NCBI GenBank assembly: GCA_049487715.1
Contig: CP150570.1
Location: 372,001-436,000 of the forward strand
From: Pycnococcus provasolii
Lineage: Eukaryota > Chlorophyta > Pseudoscourfieldiophyceae > Pseudoscourfieldiales
Direction of reading: 5' to 3'
DNA: 64,000 bases
The position numbers and the translations under genes are program-made. Every line of letters begins with the position of its first letter. Within the stretch, counting starts at the first letter, position 1. The notes beneath the pieces are model-generated. The model was not told where the DNA came from. It made no database searches and was given only the letters and a program-made list of their open reading frames with translations. This document shows, in pieces, positions 17,610 to 26,162 of the stretch.

Positions 17610-19502
17610 TCACGACATCAACCTCGTGGCAACCTTCTTGAATTCACGCCCGCGATGTTCGAAGTTGTCAAACGCATCGAATGATGCACACGCGGGACTA
17701 AGCAGTACTGCGATGGTGCGGTCCGACCCTTGTGTTTCCGACGTTCCCATAGCCTCGCACGCCGCGATATACGCCGCTTCCACAGCCTCCTCCATCGTCG
17801 AAAATACACCGCCAACCACGCGCGTCGCGTCGCCTTGGGGAGCAGCGGCAACGAGCTCCGAGGCTATCGTCGCGCCGTCCGCACCGAAGCAAATGGCGGG
17901 AAGGTGGCGAAGGTGAATCGTGCCAGCAAGAGCACCCATGCCAAGCGTGCCATCCGCAGCACGCTTCGCCTCGCCGCCAAGGAGGCATGCGCATGTCACA
18001 CCGTCACCAGCCAAGCTATCCAGCGCCGCTAATGTCGACTCCACGTTGGTCGCCTTCGAGTCATCAATGAAGATGACGCGCATGGATTCACCTGCAGGAG
18101 TACCCACGCGCTGCAGGCGATGTGGGGGTGGTACGAGCGTTGCCAGAGCCTTTGCAAGCCGCTCGTACATCGCGTCGTCCGGCGGTGCATTTGTGGAGCA
18201 TGTGGCGAGCACGGCAAAGAGCGCACACGCCGCGTCAAAGCGATTGTGCACGCCAACGCAAGGCAGTGTGCTCAGATCGAAGTCTACGTGAGCGCCGGCA
18301 GCCCAGCAAGGCAGTCGCAGCCGACATCGAGGGGTGAGCGTAGATACGTAGGCACCACATAGAGTTGCATCGTCTTCATGGGCAGATATGCTCGCCGCGA
18401 TCTCATCTGTGCCATATCTCACGAATGCAACTCGAGATTCCATGTCATCGCCGAGAGCTGCGGCGGCATGTCCGAGCACTGTGGATGCATCGTCGTCGTG
18501 ACTTTCGATAGCGTTAGAAAGTGCACCGCGAAATGCGTCGGCACACTCACCAGGAAGGAGCACGCTTCCTTTTGGGGACAGGCATCGTAATGCATTCACC
18601 TTGGCGTCGGCGTATGCGCGCAGCGTTCCGTGTCTGGCCAGGTGATCTGGCGTGAACGTTGTCAGCACTGCGGCGTCCACTTGCATGACGTTGGCGAGAT
18701 CATTAGGCTCCAGCTGGTAGCTCGAGCACTCAACCGCTGCAGCAATACATGGCGACATTTCCGACTGCAACGCGAGCTTGCTGAGAGGTGTACCTAAGTT
18801 GCCTCCAGCGAAGACGGAGTTCGGAGGCACATCAAAAGCCGCCGCCAGAAGTCCCGCGGTGAACGCAGTCGTCGTACTCTTTCCATTCGTACCTGTGATA
18901 AGTGCGCAGCGCACGTCTTCGAGAAAGTCCGCAGCAAAAGCGATTTCTGAGACGGCACGCCCGCTCTTCACGAGCTGCGCAAGCACGGGAACTCTCGCGT
19001 ACGGCACACCAGGACTGAGCACTACGATGTCGCAGCCTTGGAGAGCATCCTCGTACTTGTCGTGCGGTCCCGCGTAAAGTTGAATTCTTCCACTGTCGAA
19101 TTCGTCGTCAGCCTGGCCTTCGCCTTCGTGGTATTCACGCACGCGCGCCACAGCATCTTGCACGTCGAGCTGAACGTTCGTGTCGAAGAGGCGAACTTCC
19201 CTCGCCCCCGACCGGTATGCCAGCGCCGCGGCCGCCAAACCCGACGCGCCGAGTCCTACGACTCCTACGACGGAAACACCGCCTTCGGCACTCTCACCCG
19301 CTGCTGCACCTGCTGCTTCCGCCGACGGCGTCGCACATTCACCACCAGAACGACGTGGTGCAAGTCCGGCCGCCCTCGGTTGCAAGCTGACAAGCCGGTC
19401 GATTACGTGCTTGACTCGAGTGAGTTCTGTGCGGCAGGTGGGGTACACCGTCAGGTGCAACCCGACGCGAACGCAGCGACGCGTGCGTCCACCGAGGGCC
19501 AC
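17610..19502 (-). CDS. murD: UDP-N-acetylmuramoylalanine--D-glutamate ligase (MurD), probably plastid
   Basis: MurD adds D-glutamate to UDP-MurNAc-L-Ala in peptidoglycan synthesis. The frame encodes about 630 residues. Visible parts: a Rossmann-like N-domain (VVGVVGLGASGLAAAAL), the Mur-ligase ATP loop ALITGTNGKSTTTAFTAGLL, CSSYQLE, FTPDHLARHGTLRAYADAK, and the late FIDDSKATNVESTLAAL, the eukaryotic variant of the MurD NDSKATN signature. Bacterial MurD is about 440 residues; the roughly 80-residue N-terminal extension and several inserts fit a nuclear gene for a plastid protein. No ATG exists in frame: translation opens at a GTG at 19502 after an in-frame TGA, so a short 5' exon is probably missing. 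Plastid peptidoglycan is known in glaucophytes, mosses and some prasinophytes. Confidence 0.85.
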   Translation of the reverse strand: MALGGRTRRCVRVGLHLTVYPTCRTELTRVKHVIDRLVSLQPRAAGLAPRRSGGECATPSAEAAGAAAGESAEGGVSVVGVVGLGASGLAAAALAYRSGAREVRLFDTNVQLDVQDAVARVREYHEGEGQADDEFDSGRIQLYAGPHDKYEDALQGCDIVVLSPGVPYARVPVLAQLVKSGRAVSEIAFAADFLEDVRCALITGTNGKSTTTAFTAGLLAAAFDVPPNSVFAGGNLGTPLSKLALQSEMSPCIAAAVECSSYQLEPNDLANVMQVDAAVLTTFTPDHLARHGTLRAYADAKVNALRCLSPKGSVLLPGECADAFRGALSNAIESHDDDASTVLGHAAAALGDDMESRVAFVRYGTDEIAASISAHEDDATLCGAYVSTLTPRCRLRLPCWAAGAHVDFDLSTLPCVGVHNRFDAACALFAVLATCSTNAPPDDAMYERLAKALATLVPPPHRLQRVGTPAGESMRVIFIDDSKATNVESTLAALDSLAGDGVTCACLLGGEAKRAADGTLGMGALAGTIHLRHLPAICFGADGATIASELVAAAPQGDATRVVGGVFSTMEEAVEAAYIAACEAMGTSETQGSDRTIAVLLSPACASFDAFDNFEHRGREFKKVATRLMS

Positions 19503-20136
19503 GTGCGTCCATCAAGGGAAACGGCATACGAACGGACCGATTCGTGATCGCGCGGCGGCGGCGGCGCCGGTGCCAACTATAAGTCGGATCAGCGCCGAGA
19601 GGGGGATCCCCTCAGGTGTCAGGGGGCTGAGATTTCAGAATCCAGATCTTTCGCCTGGAATCCCTTTTTTTTACCACTTTTGGTAGAATTGATTGATTGA
19701 CCACCCATCAACACCACGAGTTTAGGCGGTGGTGATGGTGGCCAGGCGGTGGTGATGGTCCATGATGGTGGTGGCTGCCAGGTGTCAGTGAGGTGTGCCA
19801 GTGTGCCAGACTTTTGGGAAGTTTACGTGATCCAGACGAACTTTACTCCAACGTATGGTACTGTATGTAGTACTACACTGGTGACTAGTATATGTATGAA
19901 TAACTTCGTGTGATAAGTTTACTTGTTTTATTTTCAAAAATACATCAAATCTGTCTCTAAAATGGCCACATGAAACCGCTCGAACAGGAGCTTTCGCTTT
20001 CGCTTTCGCCGTCATGTTTTCTTTTCCCTCCTCCTTTTTCTTTTCCTTCCTCCTCCTTGGGATCTTTTTAAAAGTTAGAAATAGGGACTGTGTCACAAGT
20101 CAGGAGGTCGTATGTACTACATAGTCTATCGCAACT
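19503..20136. other. spacer between two minus-strand genes
   Basis: 634 nt. It contains an imperfect GGTGGTGATGGTG repeat at about 19727-19775 and a CT-rich tract near 20020-20065. No coding sequence is supported. It must hold the MurD promoter and the 3' end of the hydrolase gene. Confidence 0.4.
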
Positions 20137-21702
20137 TTAGTTCAGTTTCTCCAAAGCCGCGATCACCTCAGCTGACGACGCGCACCAACCGACGATGCCG
20201 TTAAAAGATGTCATCATGCGTATCGCCCACTCCTTAAACTCAGGCACGTAGCTCGCGGTCGCGTCACGCACAAGCAAACACTCAAAGCCGCGGTCGTTCG
20301 CCTCACGCATCGTCGTGTTCACGCAAACCTCGGTCGTCACACCAGTCACGATCAAATGCGTGACGTCCAGCGCCTTCAGGTGCGCCTCCAAACCCGTGCG
20401 GCAGAAACCACCCTTGCCAGGCTTGTGAATTATCACCTCACATGATGCCGCCGCCACCTCGGCACACAGCTCGTTGCATGGACTTCCGCGAACAAGCATG
20501 CGACCTCGGTCGGGCCTTCCAGGCACCACCTCGCCGATCACAGGTGCACGTCGCTTCTTCGTCGGAGGGCAGTCCGCAAGCAACGGGTCGTGCGCTTCCA
20601 ACGTGTGAAGGACTGGCACACCGGCGGAGCGTGCAGCGGCGAGGACGGCTGCCGCAGGCTTGAGAGCGCGCCGGACGTCAGAGCTGTCGCTGCAGTCGTT
20701 ACCGAGTGCGTGGCCGAAGCCGTTCTCCTCGCAGAAGTCCCCCTGCCAGTCAATCATTAGCAGCGCAACTTTTCCACGCGGAATTCGGAATGGGCCAGGC
20801 TCCGCTTCTTCCACCTCCACAGCCGCTTGCTCTGTGTCATCACGTGTATGCTTCGCATTCGAAGCAGCGGTGGCAGCCTCGAGCAGAGCCGCGTGCGCGT
20901 CAGCGGCAGTGCCCACGCTTCCAAAGATGCCTCCTTCGCATCGGACGGTGCCCAACGCTCCGGGAAGGTGGCTGGGCACGGTTGGCGCGGTGCAGTCTTC
21001 GAGCAAGAGGCACTCGTAGCCGCGGTCCGTCGCCTCTCGGATGGTTGAGTGCACGCAAACCTCCGTTGTGAGCCCCGCGACGACGAGCTTCTTGATACCC
21101 ATCGCTCTTAGGCAGTGGTCGAGGTCCGTGGCTGTGAACGCGCCATATCCGGGTTTGTCGAAGACGTCCTCGTCGTCAAGTGGCGCGAGTTCCGGAACGA
21201 TTTCCCATCCTGGCGACCCACGCACGAGGAACCGACCACCACCTGGAGCTGGCGCGCCGACCGCCGCCCCCGACTGTTTTGACCGCCACTTCTTGTAGTC
21301 GTGCAGGTCCGCGAGCGACGGTCGGTGTCCCTCCCTTGTGTGTACGACGCGCATTCCCGCCCTTCTGGCGACGTCGAGCACGGGTTTTAATCTCGCGACG
21401 ACCTCGCGTGCGTCTGCGACGGCGTCCGCGTGTCCGGCCATGGCGAGGTACCCCTTCGGTCCAATGAATTCCTGCTGCAAGTCGACCATGACCAAGCAAA
21501 CTTCACAGAGCGGGACGGGTGCGTCGTGCGGCCAGATACCTATGGATGTGTTTTTCACTGAGAAGGATCTTGCAAAGGAGGATGACGCCGACGACGTGTT
21601 CGGCATCGGCACCGGCATATCACGGGCAGGCCGAAGAATGCCGCCGAATAATGATGGCGTGCGTGTAAAGTAAAAAAACAAGAAAGAAAACCAATTGGCC
21701 AT
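20137..21702 (-). CDS. tandem isochorismatase-like cysteine hydrolase (two domains)
   Basis: Both halves of this 521-residue protein are complete isochorismatase-like hydrolases, a family that cleaves amides such as nicotinamide, biuret and ureidoacrylate with a Asp-Lys-Cys triad. Domain 1: CLVMVDLQQEF (Asp), FDKPGYGAF, VVAGLTTEVCVHSTIREATDRGYE (Cys). Domain 2: VALLMIDWQGDF (Asp), HKPGKGGF, VTGVTTEVCVNTTMREANDRGFE (Cys). The ATG at 21702 precedes a basic/hydrophobic leader that could be a mitochondrial or plastid presequence. The EENGFGHALGNDCSD string in domain 2 is reminiscent of biuret/ureidoacrylate hydrolases, hinting at pyrimidine or urea-type nitrogen recycling. The substrate is not determinable from sequence. 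A fused pair with both triads apparently intact is uncommon. Confidence 0.85.
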   Translation of the reverse strand: MANWFSFLFFYFTRTPSLFGGILRPARDMPVPMPNTSSASSSFARSFSVKNTSIGIWPHDAPVPLCEVCLVMVDLQQEFIGPKGYLAMAGHADAVADAREVVARLKPVLDVARRAGMRVVHTREGHRPSLADLHDYKKWRSKQSGAAVGAPAPGGGRFLVRGSPGWEIVPELAPLDDEDVFDKPGYGAFTATDLDHCLRAMGIKKLVVAGLTTEVCVHSTIREATDRGYECLLLEDCTAPTVPSHLPGALGTVRCEGGIFGSVGTAADAHAALLEAATAASNAKHTRDDTEQAAVEVEEAEPGPFRIPRGKVALLMIDWQGDFCEENGFGHALGNDCSDSSDVRRALKPAAAVLAAARSAGVPVLHTLEAHDPLLADCPPTKKRRAPVIGEVVPGRPDRGRMLVRGSPCNELCAEVAAASCEVIIHKPGKGGFCRTGLEAHLKALDVTHLIVTGVTTEVCVNTTMREANDRGFECLLVRDATASYVPEFKEWAIRMMTSFNGIVGWCASSAEVIAALEKLN

Positions 21703-21825
21703 CCACCTGCACGTCTAGACATATCCTGATATAGGAATATACATATACACGTGTACACATATGGTCTATGTGACATCACATGTTCAGGATCAAATGCGGT
21801 ACGTCTACTTCTTCGAGGGCGGCCT

Positions 21826-22182
21826 CAAGTCCATCCCCAAGTGCATCCCCAAGTCCATCCCCAACTCCACCACCAGGTCCATCCCCAAGTCCACCACCAA
21901 GTCCATCCCCATCCCCAACTCCATCACCAACTCCATCACCAAGTGCATCACCAAGTCCACCACCAAGTGCATCACCACCACCAAGTGCATCCCCAGGTCC
22001 ATCACCAAGTCCATCACCAAGCAAGTCCATCACCAAGACCACCACCAACTCCACCACCAAGTCCATCCCCAAGTGCATCCCCAGGTCCATCCCCAAGTCC
22101 ATCACCAAGCAAGTCCATCACCAAGTCCATCACCAAGTCCATCCCCAAGTGCATCACCACCAGGTCCACCACCATCACCTTG
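21826..22182. repeat. minisatellite of CCAAGTCCATCA/C-type 12-mers
   Basis: About 29 imperfect copies of 6- to 12-bp units (CCAAGTCCATCC, CCAAGTCCACCA, CCAAGTGCATCA) run without interruption. Because the unit is a multiple of three without stops, several frames stay open on both strands (Ser-Pro repeats, Thr-Lys-Ser-Ile repeats). No frame has a convincing non-repeat flank, so I treat it as non-coding. It sits in the divergent spacer 5' of the LRR gene and the hydrolase gene. Confidence 0.85.
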
Positions 22183-22618
22183 AACCTCATCATCAATCCT
22201 TCCCTCCCTCCCTCACTAATCCCTTGTGATGTGTGATGGGTGATGGATGATCCACCCAATATTGTCTCACCCAACGCGTTGATCCTTGAAAGTTTCCTCT
22301 CGAAGTGCTCTCGAGCCTCAGGGAGGGAGGGATGGGATGGAAAAAGAACAGAACAGGCGAATGCGAGTGCAAGAAGCGTGCGGAAAGATGCCACGTAGAA
22401 AGAAGTAAATGACACATATATTTTACATGCATGCGCACACACCCCCTGGTTTTTTTCTCACCTCCACCTGAGGGGCTTGTCTCCTCACCACAAACTTGTT
22501 TGGGCAAGTGGTGGAAACCTCGTGTTTAAGAAAAGCTTGCACACGTTTCCACACGCCATCATCAATAATTCTTTGTAGTACCGTACCGTACAGTAGTAGT
22601 ACTCTTCGTCGGGCTCCC

Positions 22619-25092
22619 ATGGGCATGGGCATGGGCATGGGCGTTTTCTTCCGTGTCGGCCTCGTCCTGTCCGTTTTTCTAAAGGGACTCTTTCAGTCTT
22701 CGTTTGTGATGGTGGCTTTCGCGCAAGATACTACCACGTCAAATCCACCTTCGTGCCCGTCGTCGTTAAGTGACCGAACCATCATCACGGTAGGAACGAA
22801 CGGCCGAGTTAGTCCGTCAGTCAACACGACCTTGGATTTAGAAATTCCTGTCAGTCGCATACCGCGTACATCACATCCGGGTGCCCGTACCGCGTCTCCA
22901 TCAAGGCGAACACCGAAGCGTACTTCGCCATCACAAGGCCGGTGGGAAAACGCGTGCGCATCGAATGGGACTACAGCTCCGAGGGAGGACTGCCCGTGCA
23001 CGCACTCTCCTGGAACGGGCAGTGCTGCCAAGGAAGACACCCGTCAGCATCGCCGCCAAACACCTTCTACGCAGACAAAATACACGAGCCGCAGAAACAC
23101 AGCGGCGACCTCGCGTTTCCGTTCAGCCCCACCGGAGAAGACTTCTACCACTGCAATGGCGCGTGCCGCACCTACGACTTCAGAGAAAAGAGAGGGTCGC
23201 TGTTCATCACAGTCTCCGGCTTCTACGCGACGTCGGACGTCACGGGAGACATCACCGTTTTCGTCGAGGAACCGCAAACTTTCATCAAGCCGCAGCAGAT
23301 CGACGTGGTGAGGAGCTTGTACGACACCTGCTGTGCGAGTCGAAGGCCCCCGGACGCCAACTGGAGGTGGGCCGGCGGCGAGTCGAGCGACAGCGACGCA
23401 AAGCCGTACTGCGACTGGCTCCCGCTCAGGACATTCCCAAACGGCCTCGCCGGGAACGTCACGGACTGCACTCAGGTGCCCGGCATCGTGTGCGACAGCG
23501 ACGGCAACATCATCGAGCTGCTTTTACCCGAAGTTGGCTTGAAGTGCGAGCTGCCGACCAGCCTTGCGGACCTCAAAAGCTTGCGCAAGGTGGATATGAC
23601 ACGCAACCAGCTGTACGGAACGCTGCCTTTGGCGATCGCGTCGATGCCCAGTCTCGAGACGGTGCTGCTGTTCGAGAACCGATTCGCCGGCGTGACGCCG
23701 TGCTTTGCGAGTGACAGCCTCGAGGTGCTGCGGCTGGCGAACAACGACCTCGAGGGCAGCATCCCAGAGTGCTTCGGTCAGTCGAGGAGGCTCAACTGGA
23801 TCGACCTCAGCTCGAACAAGCTCACCGGTGTCGTGCCTCAGCGCCTCGCGGAGAGCAAGACGCTCGCGATTATCGACCTCGGGCTCAACCTGCTCACCGG
23901 CACGCTGCCGCTCACGCTGTGTGATCTTGGGCCGTCTCTGCTCGACCTGCGTCTCAGCCGCAACGACATCGACGGTACCATTCCCAACTGCTATCTGAAG
24001 AGCTTCACGAACCTCGAGGAGCTCGACCTGAGCTACAATCGTCTGACGGGCATCCTCCCGTCACTGTCGCCCGAGCTCACGAAGCTACGCAGCCTTCGCC
24101 TGCAGCACAACCGCATGAGAGGAAGCGTCGTTACGCAATTCGATCAGATGGTCGAGTTCATGGCGCAAGGCGGGCAGGGACGCGCGGTAATCCTGCTCAA
24201 CTCGAATCACTTCAGCGGCCCGCTGCCGTCGACCATCGAGAGCGTCATACACTCGCCGCTATTTTACGTCATCCTGCAGATGGGAGGTAACCACTTCCGG
24301 TGTGACGATACCACGCACACATGGCCGCGCTTCGTGCGAAAGGTGCCGCTGCCACCAGATGTTCTCGGTTCGTGTGAGAAGGTGCCACGCCTCGACAAAA
24401 TCAAGAGTGGTACGAAGAGCTTCGACGTCGCCACTCCCGTGGAGGTGATTGGCGAGGGCTTCGACCAGACGGACGACCTGAAGTGCATCTTCAAGAATGG
24501 CGATGTGGAACGCGAGGTTCCTGGGCTATTCGTGTCGTCCACCGAGGTGCATTGCTACCTGCCCAACGAAGCTATAGGAAAGGTGGATGGCAAGTCAATC
24601 AGCGCCAAAGCTGGTGCGAAGATTGGCGTGAGTGTGGCAAACTATGGAACTGACTACGCAACACTTGATAGCGCGAATGAGTTTCTGTCATTCGAGCTCA
24701 AGTGCCCCAAGAGTTCCGCGGGCACCGAGTGCCAGTACACGCGTAAGGACACGTGCAGCGGTAATGGCGATCCGAAGGATGATGGCGGATGCGCGTGCGA
24801 CGGCGGCTACAAGGGTGGCAATTGCTCGAAGCGGAAGGGCGTGGACGAGACGCTGGCGCTCGCGGTTGGACTCCCCGTCTGCGTTATCACGGTGGGCGCA
24901 TGCATCTTCATCGCGTACATGATCCAGCGCGAACGGCGCGGCATACCGTTGTTCGACGCGCTCGACGACCTCGTGGAGCCGAACGCGATGCGTAGCGACA
25001 ACTTTGCCAACGCGACGCCAATGCCGATGGAAGTTCGCATCGCCGAGAGAACGAGTCAAGGCAACGCGATCGTCGAGAGTGTTGAGAGGTGA
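22619..25092 (+). CDS. LRR receptor-like membrane protein without kinase, one 65-nt intron
   Basis: The start is the first of four ATGGGC repeats (22619). Exon 1 (22619-22789) encodes a signal peptide ending near AFAQ. A GT-AG intron at 22790-22854 joins phase 0 to exon 2 (22855-25092), bypassing an in-frame TAG; without it the signal peptide and the ectodomain are in different frames. The spliced protein has about 802 residues: a Cys-rich beta N-domain, an LRR cap (CDWLPLRTFP..VPGIVCD), about eight plant-type LRRs (LTGTLPLTLCDLGPSLLDLR), an IPT/TIG-like domain (VEVIGEGFDQTDDLKCIF), an EGF-like module (CSGNGDPKDDGGCACDGGYK), one TM helix (LALAVGLPVCVITVGACIFI) and a short cytosolic tail. Ligand and function are unknown. 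Confidence 0.85.
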
Positions 25093-25307
25093 GAAGACGG
25101 ATGGCGTCCTCTTCGAAACGTTCTTTTTTTCAAAAATGCAATCATCACACAAAATATATTCTTATCGCTCTTAACTTGGCACGTGGCACGTCCGGGAAAA
25201 CCCACCCATTCCCATTCCCATGATGGGCAAGAATCCAACGGCGGATCCACAGCGAAGAGAACCGTAGAGGGGGGAATGGTGATTGGAAGTAGCTTTCGGA
25301 TACACGT

Positions 25308-25934
25308 TTAGTCTATGATGTAGTCGTCCAGCTGCGACTCGTCGTCGATGGTGACCTCCAGGACCTCCGGAATGCGCTGCTTCATGTATGTGCCGACGCG
25401 TGCTACGACGTCCTCGCGCTTGTGCCAAAACTTGCCCTTGAGGCTGAGCTTCACGAAGGGTCCGTCGAGTTCCGCGAGCGTCACCTCACCCGTGATTCCC
25501 ACGCTTCGATCGAACATCTGCGCAAGCACAGTCTTACACTCCTCGAGCACGACGTCGATATTCTCCTCGCACAGCTCCAGCTCTTCTGCGGCGTACTCGG
25601 GGTACGCGCAGAGGACACGAGTTGCGCTGCGGGAACCCATGGATCCCAGGGACACAGCGGAGACACACGAACGAACTCTTGAGCCACAAGAGACAACAAG
25701 AGACACATGAGACAACCCAAGACTAGAGACAAACCGAGAACGACGAGACAACCCAGACGAGACAACCTGAGATTGCACCATAAAAGAACCACAAGACGAG
25801 GAGCAAGACGAGGTTGAGCGACCACTTGAGCGACACACTGAGGAGGAGCGACCACTTGAGACTGATAGACACCGCCGAAACCGAAACGGCGTCAACGAGG
25901 ACGAGGTGGAGAAGGAGGACAGCATCGCGGCCAT
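25308..25934 (-). CDS. NifU-C-terminal-like plastid protein lacking the CxxC
   Basis: The ATG at 25934 (MAAMLSSFSTSSS) opens a long Ser/Arg/Val-rich transit peptide of about 110 residues. The mature part, EENIDVVLEECKTVLAQ, GITGEVTLAELDGPFVKLSL and KQRIPEVLEVTIDDESQLDD, aligns by eye with the NFU domain (x-VL-E-VRP.. DGP-V-L-L-G..., E--IPEV-EV). The iron-sulfur ligands CGSCP are replaced by KFWHKRED, so it should not hold a cluster. NFU proteins are Fe-S scaffolds or carriers in plastids and mitochondria; a cysteine-free relative probably has a structural or regulatory role. It converges with the LRR gene. A TTAGGG-type tract lies about 100 nt upstream of the start. Confidence 0.7.
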   Translation of the reverse strand: MAAMLSSFSTSSSLTPFRFRRCLSVSSGRSSSVCRSSGRSTSSCSSSCGSFMVQSQVVSSGLSRRSRFVSSLGLSHVSLVVSCGSRVRSCVSAVSLGSMGSRSATRVLCAYPEYAAEELELCEENIDVVLEECKTVLAQMFDRSVGITGEVTLAELDGPFVKLSLKGKFWHKREDVVARVGTYMKQRIPEVLEVTIDDESQLDDYIID

Positions 25935-26030
25935 GGGTGACAACAAAATAAAACGAGGCGGCGAGAATGAGAAAGAGGGAACCCAAACCGGAGGGAGAGA
26001 TTTCCACCACCAAGACGATTACGAATACGA

Positions 26031-26058
26031 TTAGGGTTTAGGGGGCCCCTAGGGTTAC
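26031..26058. repeat. degenerate TTAGGG tract upstream of the NifU-like gene
   Basis: TTAGGGTTTAGGG, a CCCC/GGGG palindrome and TAGGGTTA lie 97-124 nt 5' of the start at 25934. The rest of the 25935-26162 spacer shows nothing else. Confidence 0.6.
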
Positions 26059-26162
26059 TGAGAGCAGTCTCCCTCACCTGTCTCCCTCCCCCATGCATGA
26101 TCAGGATAGGACATACAACTTTTTGCTCTCTTGCAATCATTTTTTACAACTACTCCATTACT

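Noticed and set aside
21826-22182. CRISPR-like repeat array
   Set aside because: Units of 6-12 bp run directly into each other with no unique spacers, and the genome is eukaryotic.
21761-22236. Overlapping ORFs on both strands through the CCAAGTCCATCA array
   Set aside because: Opened only by the repeat unit; flanks are not coding-like.
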